Shown: in pieces, positions 56,247 through 63,741 of the stretch
Position numbering within the stretch: the stretch's first letter is position 1
Layout: every line of letters begins with the position of its first letter
Assembly: GCF_008868125.1 (NCBI RefSeq)
Contig: NZ_WAAQ01000003.1
Location: forward strand, 186,001-250,000
Reading direction: 5' to 3'
DNA from: Microbacterium maritypicum
GTDB lineage: Bacteria > Actinomycetota > Actinomycetes > Actinomycetales > Microbacteriaceae
DNA length: 64,000 nt
Notes under the pieces: generated by a model
Seen by the model: the letters and a program-made list of their open reading frames with translations, nothing else
Databases searched by the model: none
Told to the model about the DNA's origin: nothing
Made by a program: the position numbers and the translations under genes

Positions 56247-57638
56247 TCAGCGTCGGCCGAGCTGCGTGGTGATCTCTGTGACCTGGTTGTAGATGGAGCG
56301 TCGCTCTTTCATGAGCTCGCTGATCTTCTTGTAGGCGTACATGACCGTCGTGTGATCGCGGTTGCCGAAGAGTTGCCCGATCTTGGGCAGGGAGAGGCTG
56401 GTGCGCTCACGGCACAGGTACATCGCGATCTGTCGGGCGGTGGCGATCTGCTGCGAACGGCTGGAGCCGTACAGGTCGTCGACGGTGAGCTTGAAGTACT
56501 GCGCGGTGGCCGTGATGATGTCGGTCGGCGAGATGATGTTGTCCTCGGCCGTGTCGATGATGTCTCGGAGCACGGTCTGCGCGAGGGAGATGTCGAGCGC
56601 GGAGCGGTTCAGGCTGGCGAATGCCGACACACGGATGAGTGCGCCCTCGAGCTCGCGGATGTTCGACGACACCACGGTCGCGATGTACTCGAGGACCTCG
56701 TCGGGGATGTGGAGCGCCTCGCTCTGTGCCTTCTTCCGGAGGATCGCGATACGCGTCTCGAGGTCGGGCGCCTGCACATCGGTGATGAGACCCCACTCGA
56801 AGCGGCTGCGCATCCGGTCTTCGAACCCGGTCAGGTGCTTCGGGGCGACATCGCTGGTGATGACGACCTGCTTGTTGTGGTCGTGCAGCGTGTTGAAGGT
56901 GTGGAAGAAGGCTTCCTGGGTCTCGGCTCGTCCCTGGAGGAACTGGATGTCGTCGATCAGGAGGATGTCGACGTCGCGGTATCGCGCCTGGAACGCGGCA
57001 CCGCGGTTGTTCGCGATCGAGTTGATGAAGTCGTTCGTGAACTCCTCGCTCGAGACGTACCGCACCTTCACCCCTGCATAGAGGGACTGTGCGTAGTCGC
57101 CGATCGCGTGGAGGAGGTGCGTCTTGCCGAGGCCCGAGTCGCCGTAGATGAACAGAGGGTTGTACGCCTTGGCCGGCGCTTCGGCGACAGCGACCGCCGC
57201 GGCATGAGCGAAGCGGTTGGACTGCCCGATGACGAAGTTGTCGAAGGTGTACTTCGGGTTCAGGCGGGACTCATGGCGCAGCTGCGTCGGCTGCTCCATC
57301 GGGGACTCGACGCGCACCTGCTCGTGCCGGCCGAAGTCGCCGACGGCGATCGGTGCCGTCTGCTGCTCGGCCAGTTCGTGATTCACGACGACGCGGTAGG
57401 AGGTGACCTCTTCACCGATGTGGGAGAGGGCCTCCATGATCGGCAGGCGCAGTCTCTTGTTGATCTGCGCGGCTGTGAGGTCGTTCGGCACCTCGAGGTA
57501 GAGGGTGGCCGACATGACACCGGCCGGGACGGCCAGGCTCAGGAAGCCCTGCAGTTGCGGGGTGACTCGATCGTCGTCGACCAGAAGCTCCTGCACCGTG
57601 GTCCAGATGGGGACGTCGGGCTGGGCAGGTGATGACAT
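56247..57638 (-). CDS. dnaA: Chromosomal replication initiator DnaA
   Basis: 463 residues from ATG 57636-57638 (GGAG upstream). Domain I (1-88), a very short domain II (about 89-125), AAA+ domain III with Walker A GDSGLGKT (166-173), Walker B LLIDDIQFL and sensor boxes, and DNA-binding domain IV with GNRDHTTVMYAYKKI near 430-444. Actinobacterial DnaA often has a long domain II, so the compact form is notable but usual for Microbacteriaceae (from memory). Upstream DnaA boxes suggest autoregulation. Confidence 0.98.
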   Translation of the reverse strand: MSSPAQPDVPIWTTVQELLVDDDRVTPQLQGFLSLAVPAGVMSATLYLEVPNDLTAAQINKRLRLPIMEALSHIGEEVTSYRVVVNHELAEQQTAPIAVGDFGRHEQVRVESPMEQPTQLRHESRLNPKYTFDNFVIGQSNRFAHAAAVAVAEAPAKAYNPLFIYGDSGLGKTHLLHAIGDYAQSLYAGVKVRYVSSEEFTNDFINSIANNRGAAFQARYRDVDILLIDDIQFLQGRAETQEAFFHTFNTLHDHNKQVVITSDVAPKHLTGFEDRMRSRFEWGLITDVQAPDLETRIAILRKKAQSEALHIPDEVLEYIATVVSSNIRELEGALIRVSAFASLNRSALDISLAQTVLRDIIDTAEDNIISPTDIITATAQYFKLTVDDLYGSSRSQQIATARQIAMYLCRERTSLSLPKIGQLFGNRDHTTVMYAYKKISELMKERRSIYNQVTEITTQLGRR

Positions 57639-57840
57639 GACGCTCCGGACGAGTGATCGAGGCGGGGTCGACGTGCCGTGCCCCCTGTGGATAACTTAGG
57701 ATGCCACGGTAGTCATCCCGGCTGTGAACGGCAACCTGCCCTTGAAAATACGCGCGCGTGTTGCACCTGCCGGGCGTGGTCCGGTTGTGGATAATGGCTG
57801 TGCGGTTCGTACCGGGAGACCACCACGTGAGCGCGCAGAT
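57639..57840. promoter_or_regulatory. dnaA upstream region with two DnaA boxes
   Basis: Perfect boxes TGTGGATAA occur at 57686-57694 and 57786-57794. On the minus strand TAAGTT (overlapping the first box) could be the dnaA -10, so DnaA binding would block its own promoter. The region also separates the divergent dnaA and rpmH genes. Confidence 0.7.
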
Positions 57841-57869
57841 TTGCTCTGTGCGTCGGTAAGACGTACCCT
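57841..57869 (+). promoter_or_regulatory. Putative rpmH promoter
   Basis: TTGCTC (57841-57846), 17-bp spacer, TACCCT (57864-57869). A second -35-like TTGACT is at 57877-57882. The mRNA leader would be about 80 nt. No hairpin of note. Confidence 0.45.
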
Positions 57870-57954
57870 TACTTGGTTGACTTATGCCATTTTTGGCAGT
57901 ACCCCATGTCTCCGGTCGCAGTGAACCCGGTGGCAGCATTCCCGGAGTGATTCC

Positions 57955-58092
57955 ATGAGCAAGCGCACCTTCCAGCCCAACAACCGTCGTCGCGCCAAGA
58001 AGCACGGCTTCCGTGCCCGCATGCGTACGCGTGCAGGCCGCGGCATCCTCGCTGCCCGCCGCGCGAAGGGCCGCACCGAGCTCTCTGCGTAG
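57955..58092 (+). CDS. rpmH: 50S ribosomal protein L34
   Basis: 45 residues, [20 protein letters not shown] followed by [20 protein letters not shown], the full-length bacterial L34. CGGAGTGATTCC precedes the ATG. First gene of rpmH-rnpA-yidD-yidC-khpB-rsmG, divergent from dnaA as in nearly all bacteria. Confidence 0.98.
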   Translation: MSKRTFQPNNRRRAKKHGFRARMRTRAGRGILAARRAKGRTELSA

Positions 58093-58098
58093 TCTGCT

Positions 58099-58455
58099 GT
58101 GCTCGCCCGCCCGTATCGGCTGACCCGCGGGAGCGACTATCGTCTGGTCGTTCGTCGCGGTTCCCGTTGTGGCGGGGCGCGCGTCATCACCTCGATGTTG
58201 ACGACGGGCGAGAGCAGAGCCGCGAGGTTCGGATTCATCATCAGCAAGCAGGTGGGCACCGCTGTGGTGCGCAACACCGTGCGTCGTCGGCTCAAGGCCG
58301 TGTGCGCGGAGGCGCTCCCGCGAGTTCCCGAGGGCACGGATGTCGTCATCCGTGCCCTTCCTGCGTCTGCCACCGCATCGTTCGCCGAGCTTCGTGCCGA
58401 TGTCGATCGCTGTCTGAGCAGGCTGACGCCGGCGTCCGACGCGGTGTCGGCATGA
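58099..58455 (+). CDS. rnpA: Ribonuclease P protein component
   Basis: 118 residues from GTG 58099, 6 nt after rpmH. RnpA signature with RFGFIISKQVGTAVVRNTVRRRLKAV (RNR motif region) and N-terminal RLTRGSDYRLVVRRG. Protein cofactor of the RNase P ribozyme that matures tRNA 5' ends. Its stop overlaps the yidD start (ATGA). Confidence 0.96.
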   Translation: MLARPYRLTRGSDYRLVVRRGSRCGGARVITSMLTTGESRAARFGFIISKQVGTAVVRNTVRRRLKAVCAEALPRVPEGTDVVIRALPASATASFAELRADVDRCLSRLTPASDAVSA

Positions 58456-58802
58456 GCGCCCTTCCGGCTTCGTCGATCGGGACTGCGCATCTTCGCTCGC
58501 AGGACCTGGTGCGCAGCATCCCCGTGATCCCCCGCAATCTGGTGCTGGGGTTTCTGACCGCGTATCGCAAGGTGATCTCCCCGATGTATGGAGATGTCTG
58601 TGCGTACTACCCCAGCTGTTCCGCCTACGCTGTAGGTGCGGTGCAGCAGCACGGCGCAGTGAAGGGAGCGGCGCTCTCGGCATGGCGCATCCTCCGCTGC
58701 AACCCCTGGACCACCGGCGGCGTCGATGACGTCCGTCCGCACGACCACTTCCGCTACGACCTGACCGCACACGGTTTCGTCGTCCCTTCCCGAAAGGACT
58801 GA
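58452..58802 (+). CDS. yidD: Membrane protein insertion efficiency factor YidD
   Basis: 116 residues from ATG 58452. YidD core AYRKVISPMYGDVCAYYPSCSAYAVGAVQQHGAVKGAALSAWRILRCNPW with the conserved Cys residues and the GG-D-V end. Assists YidC. The N-terminal 25 residues are an extension seen in actinobacteria. The longer reading frame overlaps rnpA and is rejected. Confidence 0.95.
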   Translation: MSALPASSIGTAHLRSQDLVRSIPVIPRNLVLGFLTAYRKVISPMYGDVCAYYPSCSAYAVGAVQQHGAVKGAALSAWRILRCNPWTTGGVDDVRPHDHFRYDLTAHGFVVPSRKD

Positions 58803-58805
58803 ACG

Positions 58806-59876
58806 GTGGGTCTTGACCTTCTGCTCGCCAGCACCACCCCCAGCGATGCGCCCGCGGCGGGTGGCTTCGACCTGATCGGCACGATCCTGTGGCCGCTCAA
58901 GTGGGTCGTCGAGATGATCCTCGTCGCCTGGCACTGGCTTCTCACCGCTGTCGGTCTGCCCGCGGCATCCGGTCTGACCTGGGTACTCTCGATCGTCGGT
59001 CTCGTCATAGTCGTCCGTGCCGCTCTGATCCCGCTCTTCGTGAAGCAGATCAAGAGCCAGCGCAAGATGATGGAAATCGCTCCTGAACTGCGGAAAGTCC
59101 AGGAGAAGTACCGCGGCAAGAAGGATCAGCTCTCTCGTGAGGCCATGAGCCGCGAGACCATGGGCCTCTACAAGAAGCACGGCACGACGCCGATGTCGAG
59201 CTGTCTTCCGCTGCTGGTCCAGATGCCGATCTTCTTCTCACTCTTCAGTGTGCTGAGCGATGTGAAGAAACACGCCGTCGATGGTGTCGGTGGAGTCGGT
59301 TTGCTGAGCGCTGAGCTGACAAAGGAGTTTTACGACGCGAAGCTCTTCGGTGTGGCGTCGTTGCACGAGACACTGGGCGACGCGGTCGATGCGCAGAACA
59401 CCACGGCGATCATCATCCTGGTCACCCTCGTCGTTCTGATGATCGGCTCGCAGTTCTTCACTCAGCTGCAGATCATCTCGAAGAACCTGTCTCCGGAAGC
59501 TAAGACCGGCCAGGCGTACCAGATGCAGAAGATCATGCTCTACGTGCTGCCGCTCGGCTTCATCTTCTCGGGCATTTTCTTCCCGCTCGGTGTCGTCGTG
59601 TACTGGTTCATCTCGAACCTCTGGACCATGGGCCAGCAGTTCCTCGTCATCCGCGAGATGCCGACTCCCGGTTCGGAAGCCGCCAAGGCTCGTGAAGAGC
59701 GTCTGGCACGCAAGGGCAAGGCGCTCGACTCCTCGGGCAAGGTCGTCCCGATGGCCGCCTACGAGGCAGAGCAGCAGCGTCTGCTCGAAGAGGCTGAGAA
59801 GGCGAAGGCAGAAGCACCGAAGCGCCAGCAGCCGGTGGGTAAGAAGCGCGCGAAGAAGAAGGGGAGCGGTTCATGA
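58806..59876 (+). CDS. yidC: Membrane protein insertase YidC
   Basis: 356 residues from GTG 58806. Gram-positive type without the large periplasmic domain: TM1 near 30-55, the hydrophilic-groove Arg in VIVVRAALIPLFVKQIKSQRKM, a helical hairpin (KVQEKYRGKKDQLSREAM), three more helices with QMPIFFSLFSVL and GVVVYWFISNLWTMGQQFLV, and a long Lys-rich C-terminal tail ending KKRAKKKGSGS that contacts ribosomes. Overlaps khpB by 4 nt. Confidence 0.96.
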   Translation: MGLDLLLASTTPSDAPAAGGFDLIGTILWPLKWVVEMILVAWHWLLTAVGLPAASGLTWVLSIVGLVIVVRAALIPLFVKQIKSQRKMMEIAPELRKVQEKYRGKKDQLSREAMSRETMGLYKKHGTTPMSSCLPLLVQMPIFFSLFSVLSDVKKHAVDGVGGVGLLSAELTKEFYDAKLFGVASLHETLGDAVDAQNTTAIIILVTLVVLMIGSQFFTQLQIISKNLSPEAKTGQAYQMQKIMLYVLPLGFIFSGIFFPLGVVVYWFISNLWTMGQQFLVIREMPTPGSEAAKAREERLARKGKALDSSGKVVPMAAYEAEQQRLLEEAEKAKAEAPKRQQPVGKKRAKKKGSGS

Positions 59877-60364
59877 GCGAAACCATGACCGACAACGCCG
59901 AGCCCACCGTGGCTCAGCTCGAGAACGAAGGCGACGTCGCCGCGGACTACCTCGAGGAGCTCCTCGACATCGCCGATATCGACGGTGACCTCAACCTGGA
60001 TGTTCGTCAGGGACGTGCCTATGTCTCGGTCGAGGCCGAAGGCGATGCGCTGTCAGTGCTCTCCGCTCCGGAGACGGTCCAGGCGCTGCAGGAGCTGACG
60101 CGCCTCGCCGTGCAGAGCAAGACCGGCTCGTTCTCGCGACTGATCCTCGACATCGCCGGCTCCCGCGACACTCGTCGCCGTCAGCTGGAAACCCTGGTCG
60201 ACGCCGCTGCCGCGAAGCTCGATGAGGGCTCGTCCCAGGCATCCCTGCCTTCGATGTCCAGCTACGAGCGCAAGCTGGTGCACGATATCGCTGCGGAGCG
60301 CGGTCTGGTCTCCGAGTCCTACGGTGAGGGTGCTGACCGTCACACGGTTCTTCGCCGTCGTTGA
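59873..60364 (+). CDS. khpB: RNA-binding protein KhpB (Jag, KH-R3H)
   Basis: 163 residues. A KH-like domain (about 22-90, LEELLDIADIDGDLNLDVRQGRAYVSVEAEG) and an R3H domain (95-163) with RLILDIAGSRDTRRRQLETL and MSSYERKLVHDIAAERGLVSESYGEG. The R-x3-H signature is YERKLVHD. Pairs with KhpA to bind RNA and influence division in other bacteria. The Jag N-terminal domain is absent, as usual in actinobacteria. Ends one base before parS 1. Confidence 0.93.
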   Translation: MSETMTDNAEPTVAQLENEGDVAADYLEELLDIADIDGDLNLDVRQGRAYVSVEAEGDALSVLSAPETVQALQELTRLAVQSKTGSFSRLILDIAGSRDTRRRQLETLVDAAAAKLDEGSSQASLPSMSSYERKLVHDIAAERGLVSESYGEGADRHTVLRRR

Positions 60365-60380
60365 TGTTTCACGTGAAACA
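60365..60380. other. parS: parS site 1
   Basis: TGTTTCACGTGAAACA, perfect 16-bp palindrome, in the 36-bp gap between khpB and rsmG. It is the outermost of eight sites. Confidence 0.95.
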
Positions 60381-60400
60381 TCGCTCGATCGGAGCCACGC

Positions 60401-61024
60401 ATGAGTGAGCTGGAGCCTGAACCTTCTGTCGCCGCAGATCTCTTCGGAGACCGCATCGATGTGGCGCGATCGTTCACTGCAGCTCTCGCTCGCGAGGGCG
60501 AGGAGCGAGGACTCATCGGGCCGCTCGAGCTGCCACGGCTCTGGACACGACACATCCTCAACAGTGTGATCGCTGCTCCTCTCTTCCACGGCTCTGTCGC
60601 TGATATCGGCTCCGGTGCTGGACTTCCTGGGCTGGTGCTCGCGATCGCCCGCCCGGATGTGCAGTGGACGCTGGTCGAACCGATGGAGCGGCGGATCACC
60701 TGGCTCAACGAGCAGGTCGATGCCCTGGAACTCGCCAACGTCACTGTTCTTCGCTCTCGTGCGGAGGACGTGCAGCCCGGGGATGGCTTCGATGTCGTGA
60801 CTGCTCGAGCCGTCAGCGCGCTGCGTACCCTGATCCCGTTGACTGCTCCGCTGGTACGAGACGGCGGCGAGCTCGCGCTCCTCAAGGGGATGAACGCACC
60901 GAACGAGATCGATGCGGCTCAGAAGCAGATCAAGAAGTTCCGGCTGTCAGACGTGAGGGTCGAAGTGTTGGGGGAAGGTGTCCTCCCCGAGACCACTCGG
61001 GTGGTTCGCGCCCGCGTTCGCTAG
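60401..61024 (+). CDS. rsmG: 16S rRNA (guanine527-N7)-methyltransferase RsmG
   Basis: 207 residues. SAM-dependent fold with VADIGSGAGLPGLVLAIARPD (motif I), VEPMERRITWLNEQ and VTARAVSALRTLIPLTAPL. Modifies m7G in the 530 loop; loss gives low-level streptomycin resistance. GGAG 9 nt upstream. It is the last gene before the parS region. Confidence 0.96.
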   Translation: MSELEPEPSVAADLFGDRIDVARSFTAALAREGEERGLIGPLELPRLWTRHILNSVIAAPLFHGSVADIGSGAGLPGLVLAIARPDVQWTLVEPMERRITWLNEQVDALELANVTVLRSRAEDVQPGDGFDVVTARAVSALRTLIPLTAPLVRDGGELALLKGMNAPNEIDAAQKQIKKFRLSDVRVEVLGEGVLPETTRVVRARVR

Positions 61025-61048
61025 CTTCGTTGTGACAGGTAGGCGGGG

Positions 61049-61064
61049 TGTTTCACGTGAAACA
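61049..61064. other. parS: parS site 2
   Basis: TGTTTCACGTGAAACA, perfect. The palindrome extends to GGTGTTTCACGTGAAACACC (20 bp). Confidence 0.95.
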
Positions 61065-61319
61065 CCTCGCTTTCCGTGTCTAGGGGATGGGTGTCAGGGA
61101 ATCGCACGGCGCTGATGACGAGTTTTCGACCTGATTGTTCGTCGGATGCTGGATCCTTCGTCTAGCTTCGTTCGCCCGGGCCGATGAGACCTCACCCTGC
61201 AGAGTTCATCGCCATCGGCGCCGGATCAGGCGCTCTCCTGCGCTGGGCGGGCTTCAATGGTCTCCATGGCAGGTTGGTTCGTCTGCACTGCCCCATTCGC
61301 AGGTCGAGGTCGTTTGGCA

Positions 61320-61335
61320 TGTTTCACGTGAAACA
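61320..61335. other. parS: parS site 3
   Basis: TGTTTCACGTGAAACA, perfect. Flanks CA/TG extend the palindrome by two bases on each side. Confidence 0.95.
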
Positions 61336-61634
61336 TGGGCACCATGCTGCTTCCAGCCGTGAGCCTGGGTGTGTGGAGGTGCATCGCCGGTCGATCGAAA
61401 CGCGCGCGAGGGCGATGCCATCGCCAGGGTGGGATTCCGTCAGGAACGAGTTTAGGAGGGATGCGGGTCTGCGTAACCGCTGCTGGTGCTGGTGCTGGTG
61501 CTGGGTTGCTGCCGCTCCAGACGTTGCTGTTGCGGTGGACGTTGCTGGTCGTACGGACAGGGTTCGTCGGATTGATGCGCGTTAGCGGGCTCTGTGAAGG
61601 GAGGTCACTGCGAGATCGGACGCGTGTCATGTTC

Positions 61635-61650
61635 GGTTTCACGTGAAACA
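61635..61650. other. parS: parS site 4 (one mismatch)
   Basis: GGTTTCACGTGAAACA, first base G instead of T. It directly abuts the 9-bp tandem array. Confidence 0.85.
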
Positions 61651-61651
61651 C

Positions 61652-61777
61652 TGACGTACCTGACGTACCTGACGTACCTGACGTACCTGACGTACCTGAC
61701 GTACCTGACGTACCTGACGTACCTGACGTACCTGACGTACCTGACGTACCTGACGTACCTGACGAGCCGGACGTGCC
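61652..61777. repeat. 9-bp tandem array (TGACGTACC)12 plus two degenerate units
   Basis: Twelve perfect copies of TGACGTACC from 61652 to 61759, then TGACGAGCC and GGACGTGCC to 61777. Each unit contains GACGTAC, an imperfect palindrome. The unit is a multiple of three, so all frames stay open (for example Thr-Tyr-Leu repeats), but no gene is likely. It starts 1 bp after parS 4. Confidence 0.95.
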
Positions 61778-61905
61778 CGACGTGGTCTGCATGGTGTGCG
61801 GTGCGATCTGGTGCCATGGGCGTTTCGGAGATTTCTGCGGCTGGAGAACCCCTGTGTACGGGCTACCCCGCTCGCCTCCACTGCTTTCGAGCATCAAGGG
61901 ATGCA

Positions 61906-61921
61906 TGTTTCACGTGAAACG
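61906..61921. other. parS: parS site 5 (one mismatch)
   Basis: TGTTTCACGTGAAACG, last base G instead of A. Confidence 0.85.
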
Positions 61922-62317
61922 TACCCATCCGATCGCCGTCTCTTGGTGTGAATGACCCCTCTACGCAAGGCCGCCGCAAATAGGAGCGTGGAGAGTGATG
62001 CAGACGTGGCGGGAAGGTGGGGGAGGGGTGGCTGTACCGATTCCATGAGCGGTAGAGGCCAGCGGCTGCGGCGACAGCCGCCTCCTAGGTGCGCCTCTCT
62101 TGCGTGCGCTGCTCCTACGTTCAGGCGACTCCTGATCACGGGTCTTGTGCAGCGCGGTCAGCTTGGGGAGGGTGACGCGTCGTCAGCTTGCAACGCCAGA
62201 GCGACGGGGCCGGCTCGGATCTCGTGAGAGCTTGTTAAACGGCGCGAGTGGACACCGTCCAGGAGTCATGTCGGTGGCTGTGGGGATCCCCTCGGGCGTG
62301 TACGGCCACCCAACACA

Positions 62318-62333
62318 TGTTTCACGTGAAACG
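62318..62333. other. parS: parS site 6 (one mismatch)
   Basis: TGTTTCACGTGAAACG, same variant as site 5. Confidence 0.85.
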
Positions 62334-62645
62334 GCGTCGATGGTGCCATGGGTGTTCCTACGTGTTCTCACTGCGGCCAGTATCCCTTCGGTTGTCAGCC
62401 GGCATGAAACGCGCACTTCGGTACGAGTGTGTGGCGGCCCGATCGGCAGAGGTGTGTGGCGAGCCGTGTGTGCAGTCCGCAAAGGGTGATGTGGGGGAGG
62501 AGGGATCAGGACCAGAGGAGCACAAGCGCTCGGGTCACGCCGCGGGCCCAGCGTCATGGGAGGTCCGACGTGAACGGGCGTCTCACGCACCGCTTGTCGC
62601 ATGGACGCGGCGTACCTACGGGGGTAGACACCCCCAGAACGCGAC

Positions 62646-62661
62646 CGTTTCACGTGAAACA
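62646..62661. other. parS: parS site 7 (one mismatch)
   Basis: CGTTTCACGTGAAACA, first base C; this is the variant of sites 5 and 6 read from the other strand. Confidence 0.85.
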
Positions 62662-62814
62662 TCGACGTTCCTGCTCCAAGCAACCGCCATCCGGACGCAA
62701 TTTCCAGTGGTGCTCCGCGCCCCGGCTGTCCGGGGATGGAGCGCACCGTGCGCCCCTCCGTCATCGGACGTCACTCCCAGCGATTAGAGTGGAACGCGGC
62801 CCCGAAAGGAGTGG

Positions 62815-63741
62815 ATGTTTCACGTGAAACAATCCGAGAAGACGTCATCGAACGGATCGTTCGGGATGGATACACCGCTTGCGCGGGAACTCGCTGACCT
62901 CTCCGCCCGTAGGCGTGCACTCGAGGCCGCCACCGTCGAGTTCACCGGGGAAACCCGTGTGCTGACCGTGTCGAATCAGAAGGGCGGTGTGGGGAAGACC
63001 ACCACCGCCGTGAACATCGCCTCGGCCCTGGCGGGAATGGGCGCGAAGGTCCTGGTCATCGATCTGGATCCGCAGGGCAACGCCTCCACAGCATTGGGTG
63101 TGCCGCATAGCGCCGAGGTCCCCAGCGTCTACGACGTGTTGATCGATGAGTTCCCGCTCGCGGACATCGTCCAGGAGAGCCCGGAGGACTCGAACCTCTT
63201 CTGTGCGCCGAGCACCATCCACCTCGCGGGTGCAGAGATCGAGCTGGTTGCACAGGTTGCTCGAGAGCATCGCCTGCGTCGTGCCCTCGAGGTGTATCTC
63301 GCCGACCACCCGATGGACTTCGTCATCATCGACTGCCCTCCATCACTGGGGCTGCTCACGATCAACGCCTTCACGGCGGCGACGGAGGTCTTCATCCCCA
63401 TCCAGTGCGAGTACTACGCACTCGAGGGACTGAGTCAGCTGCTCGGGAGCATCCAGATGATCCAGAAGCACCTGAATCCCGTCCTTCATCTCTCCACGAT
63501 CCTGCTGACGATGTTCGACGGGCGCACACGCCTCGCGCAGCAGGTTTCGGAAGAGGTCCGCACACACTTCCCGGAACAGGTGCTGGAGACGGTCATCCCG
63601 CGTTCGGTCCGGGTATCGGAGGCCCCGAGCTTCGGGCAGACCGTGATCGCGTACGACGGTCAATCCGCTGGCGCGATCGCCTACCGTGAGGCTGCCGTTG
63701 AGATCGCATCGCGCACAGCGACGCAGAGCAAGGAGAAATGA
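62815..63741 (+). CDS. parA: Chromosome partitioning ATPase ParA (Soj)
   Basis: 308 residues. Deviant Walker A KGGVGKTT (56-63, with the signature Lys), Walker A' and B in VIDLDPQGNAS and FVIIDCPPSLG. N-terminal extension of 45 residues. The first codons MFHVKQ are encoded by parS 8. ParA dimers bind the nucleoid and are cleared by ParB-parS to move origins apart. AAAGGAGTGG precedes the ATG. Operon with parB. Confidence 0.97.
   Translation: MFHVKQSEKTSSNGSFGMDTPLARELADLSARRRALEAATVEFTGETRVLTVSNQKGGVGKTTTAVNIASALAGMGAKVLVIDLDPQGNASTALGVPHSAEVPSVYDVLIDEFPLADIVQESPEDSNLFCAPSTIHLAGAEIELVAQVAREHRLRRALEVYLADHPMDFVIIDCPPSLGLLTINAFTAATEVFIPIQCEYYALEGLSQLLGSIQMIQKHLNPVLHLSTILLTMFDGRTRLAQQVSEEVRTHFPEQVLETVIPRSVRVSEAPSFGQTVIAYDGQSAGAIAYREAAVEIASRTATQSKEK
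62816..62831. other. parS: parS site 8, inside the start of parA
   Basis: TGTTTCACGTGAAACA, perfect. It begins at the second base of the parA ATG, so codons 1-6 (MFHVKQ) coincide with the site. ParB bound here would cover the parA translation start region and could repress the parAB promoter. Confidence 0.95.

Larger units (their letters stand above)
61025..62814. other. Gene-free centromere region between rsmG and parA
   Basis: 1.79 kb without a convincing gene. Open frames on both strands exist because GC-rich DNA rarely has stops, but they are low-complexity, carry the parS-encoded FHVK string repeatedly, and have no consistent ribosome binding sites. The stretch holds parS sites 2-7 (site 8 begins at 62816), the 9-bp tandem array, and a short GCTGGT microsatellite at about 61483-61506. 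CAC/GTG-rich blocks elsewhere show nothing further. Confidence 0.75.

Noticed and set aside
61652..61777. 9-bp repeats as plasmid-type iterons for a second origin
   Set aside because: No Rep gene nearby and oriC with dnaA is 6 kb away; kept only as an unexplained repeat.
61226..61906. 226-residue minus-strand open frame with Gly-Thr-Ser repeats spanning the 9-bp array
   Set aside because: Its sequence is made of translated parS sites (FHVK) and the tandem repeat, has no ribosome site and matches no family.
62183..62764. 193-residue minus-strand open frame
   Set aside because: Arg/Pro-rich shadow in GC-rich DNA that reads through two parS sites; no start signal.
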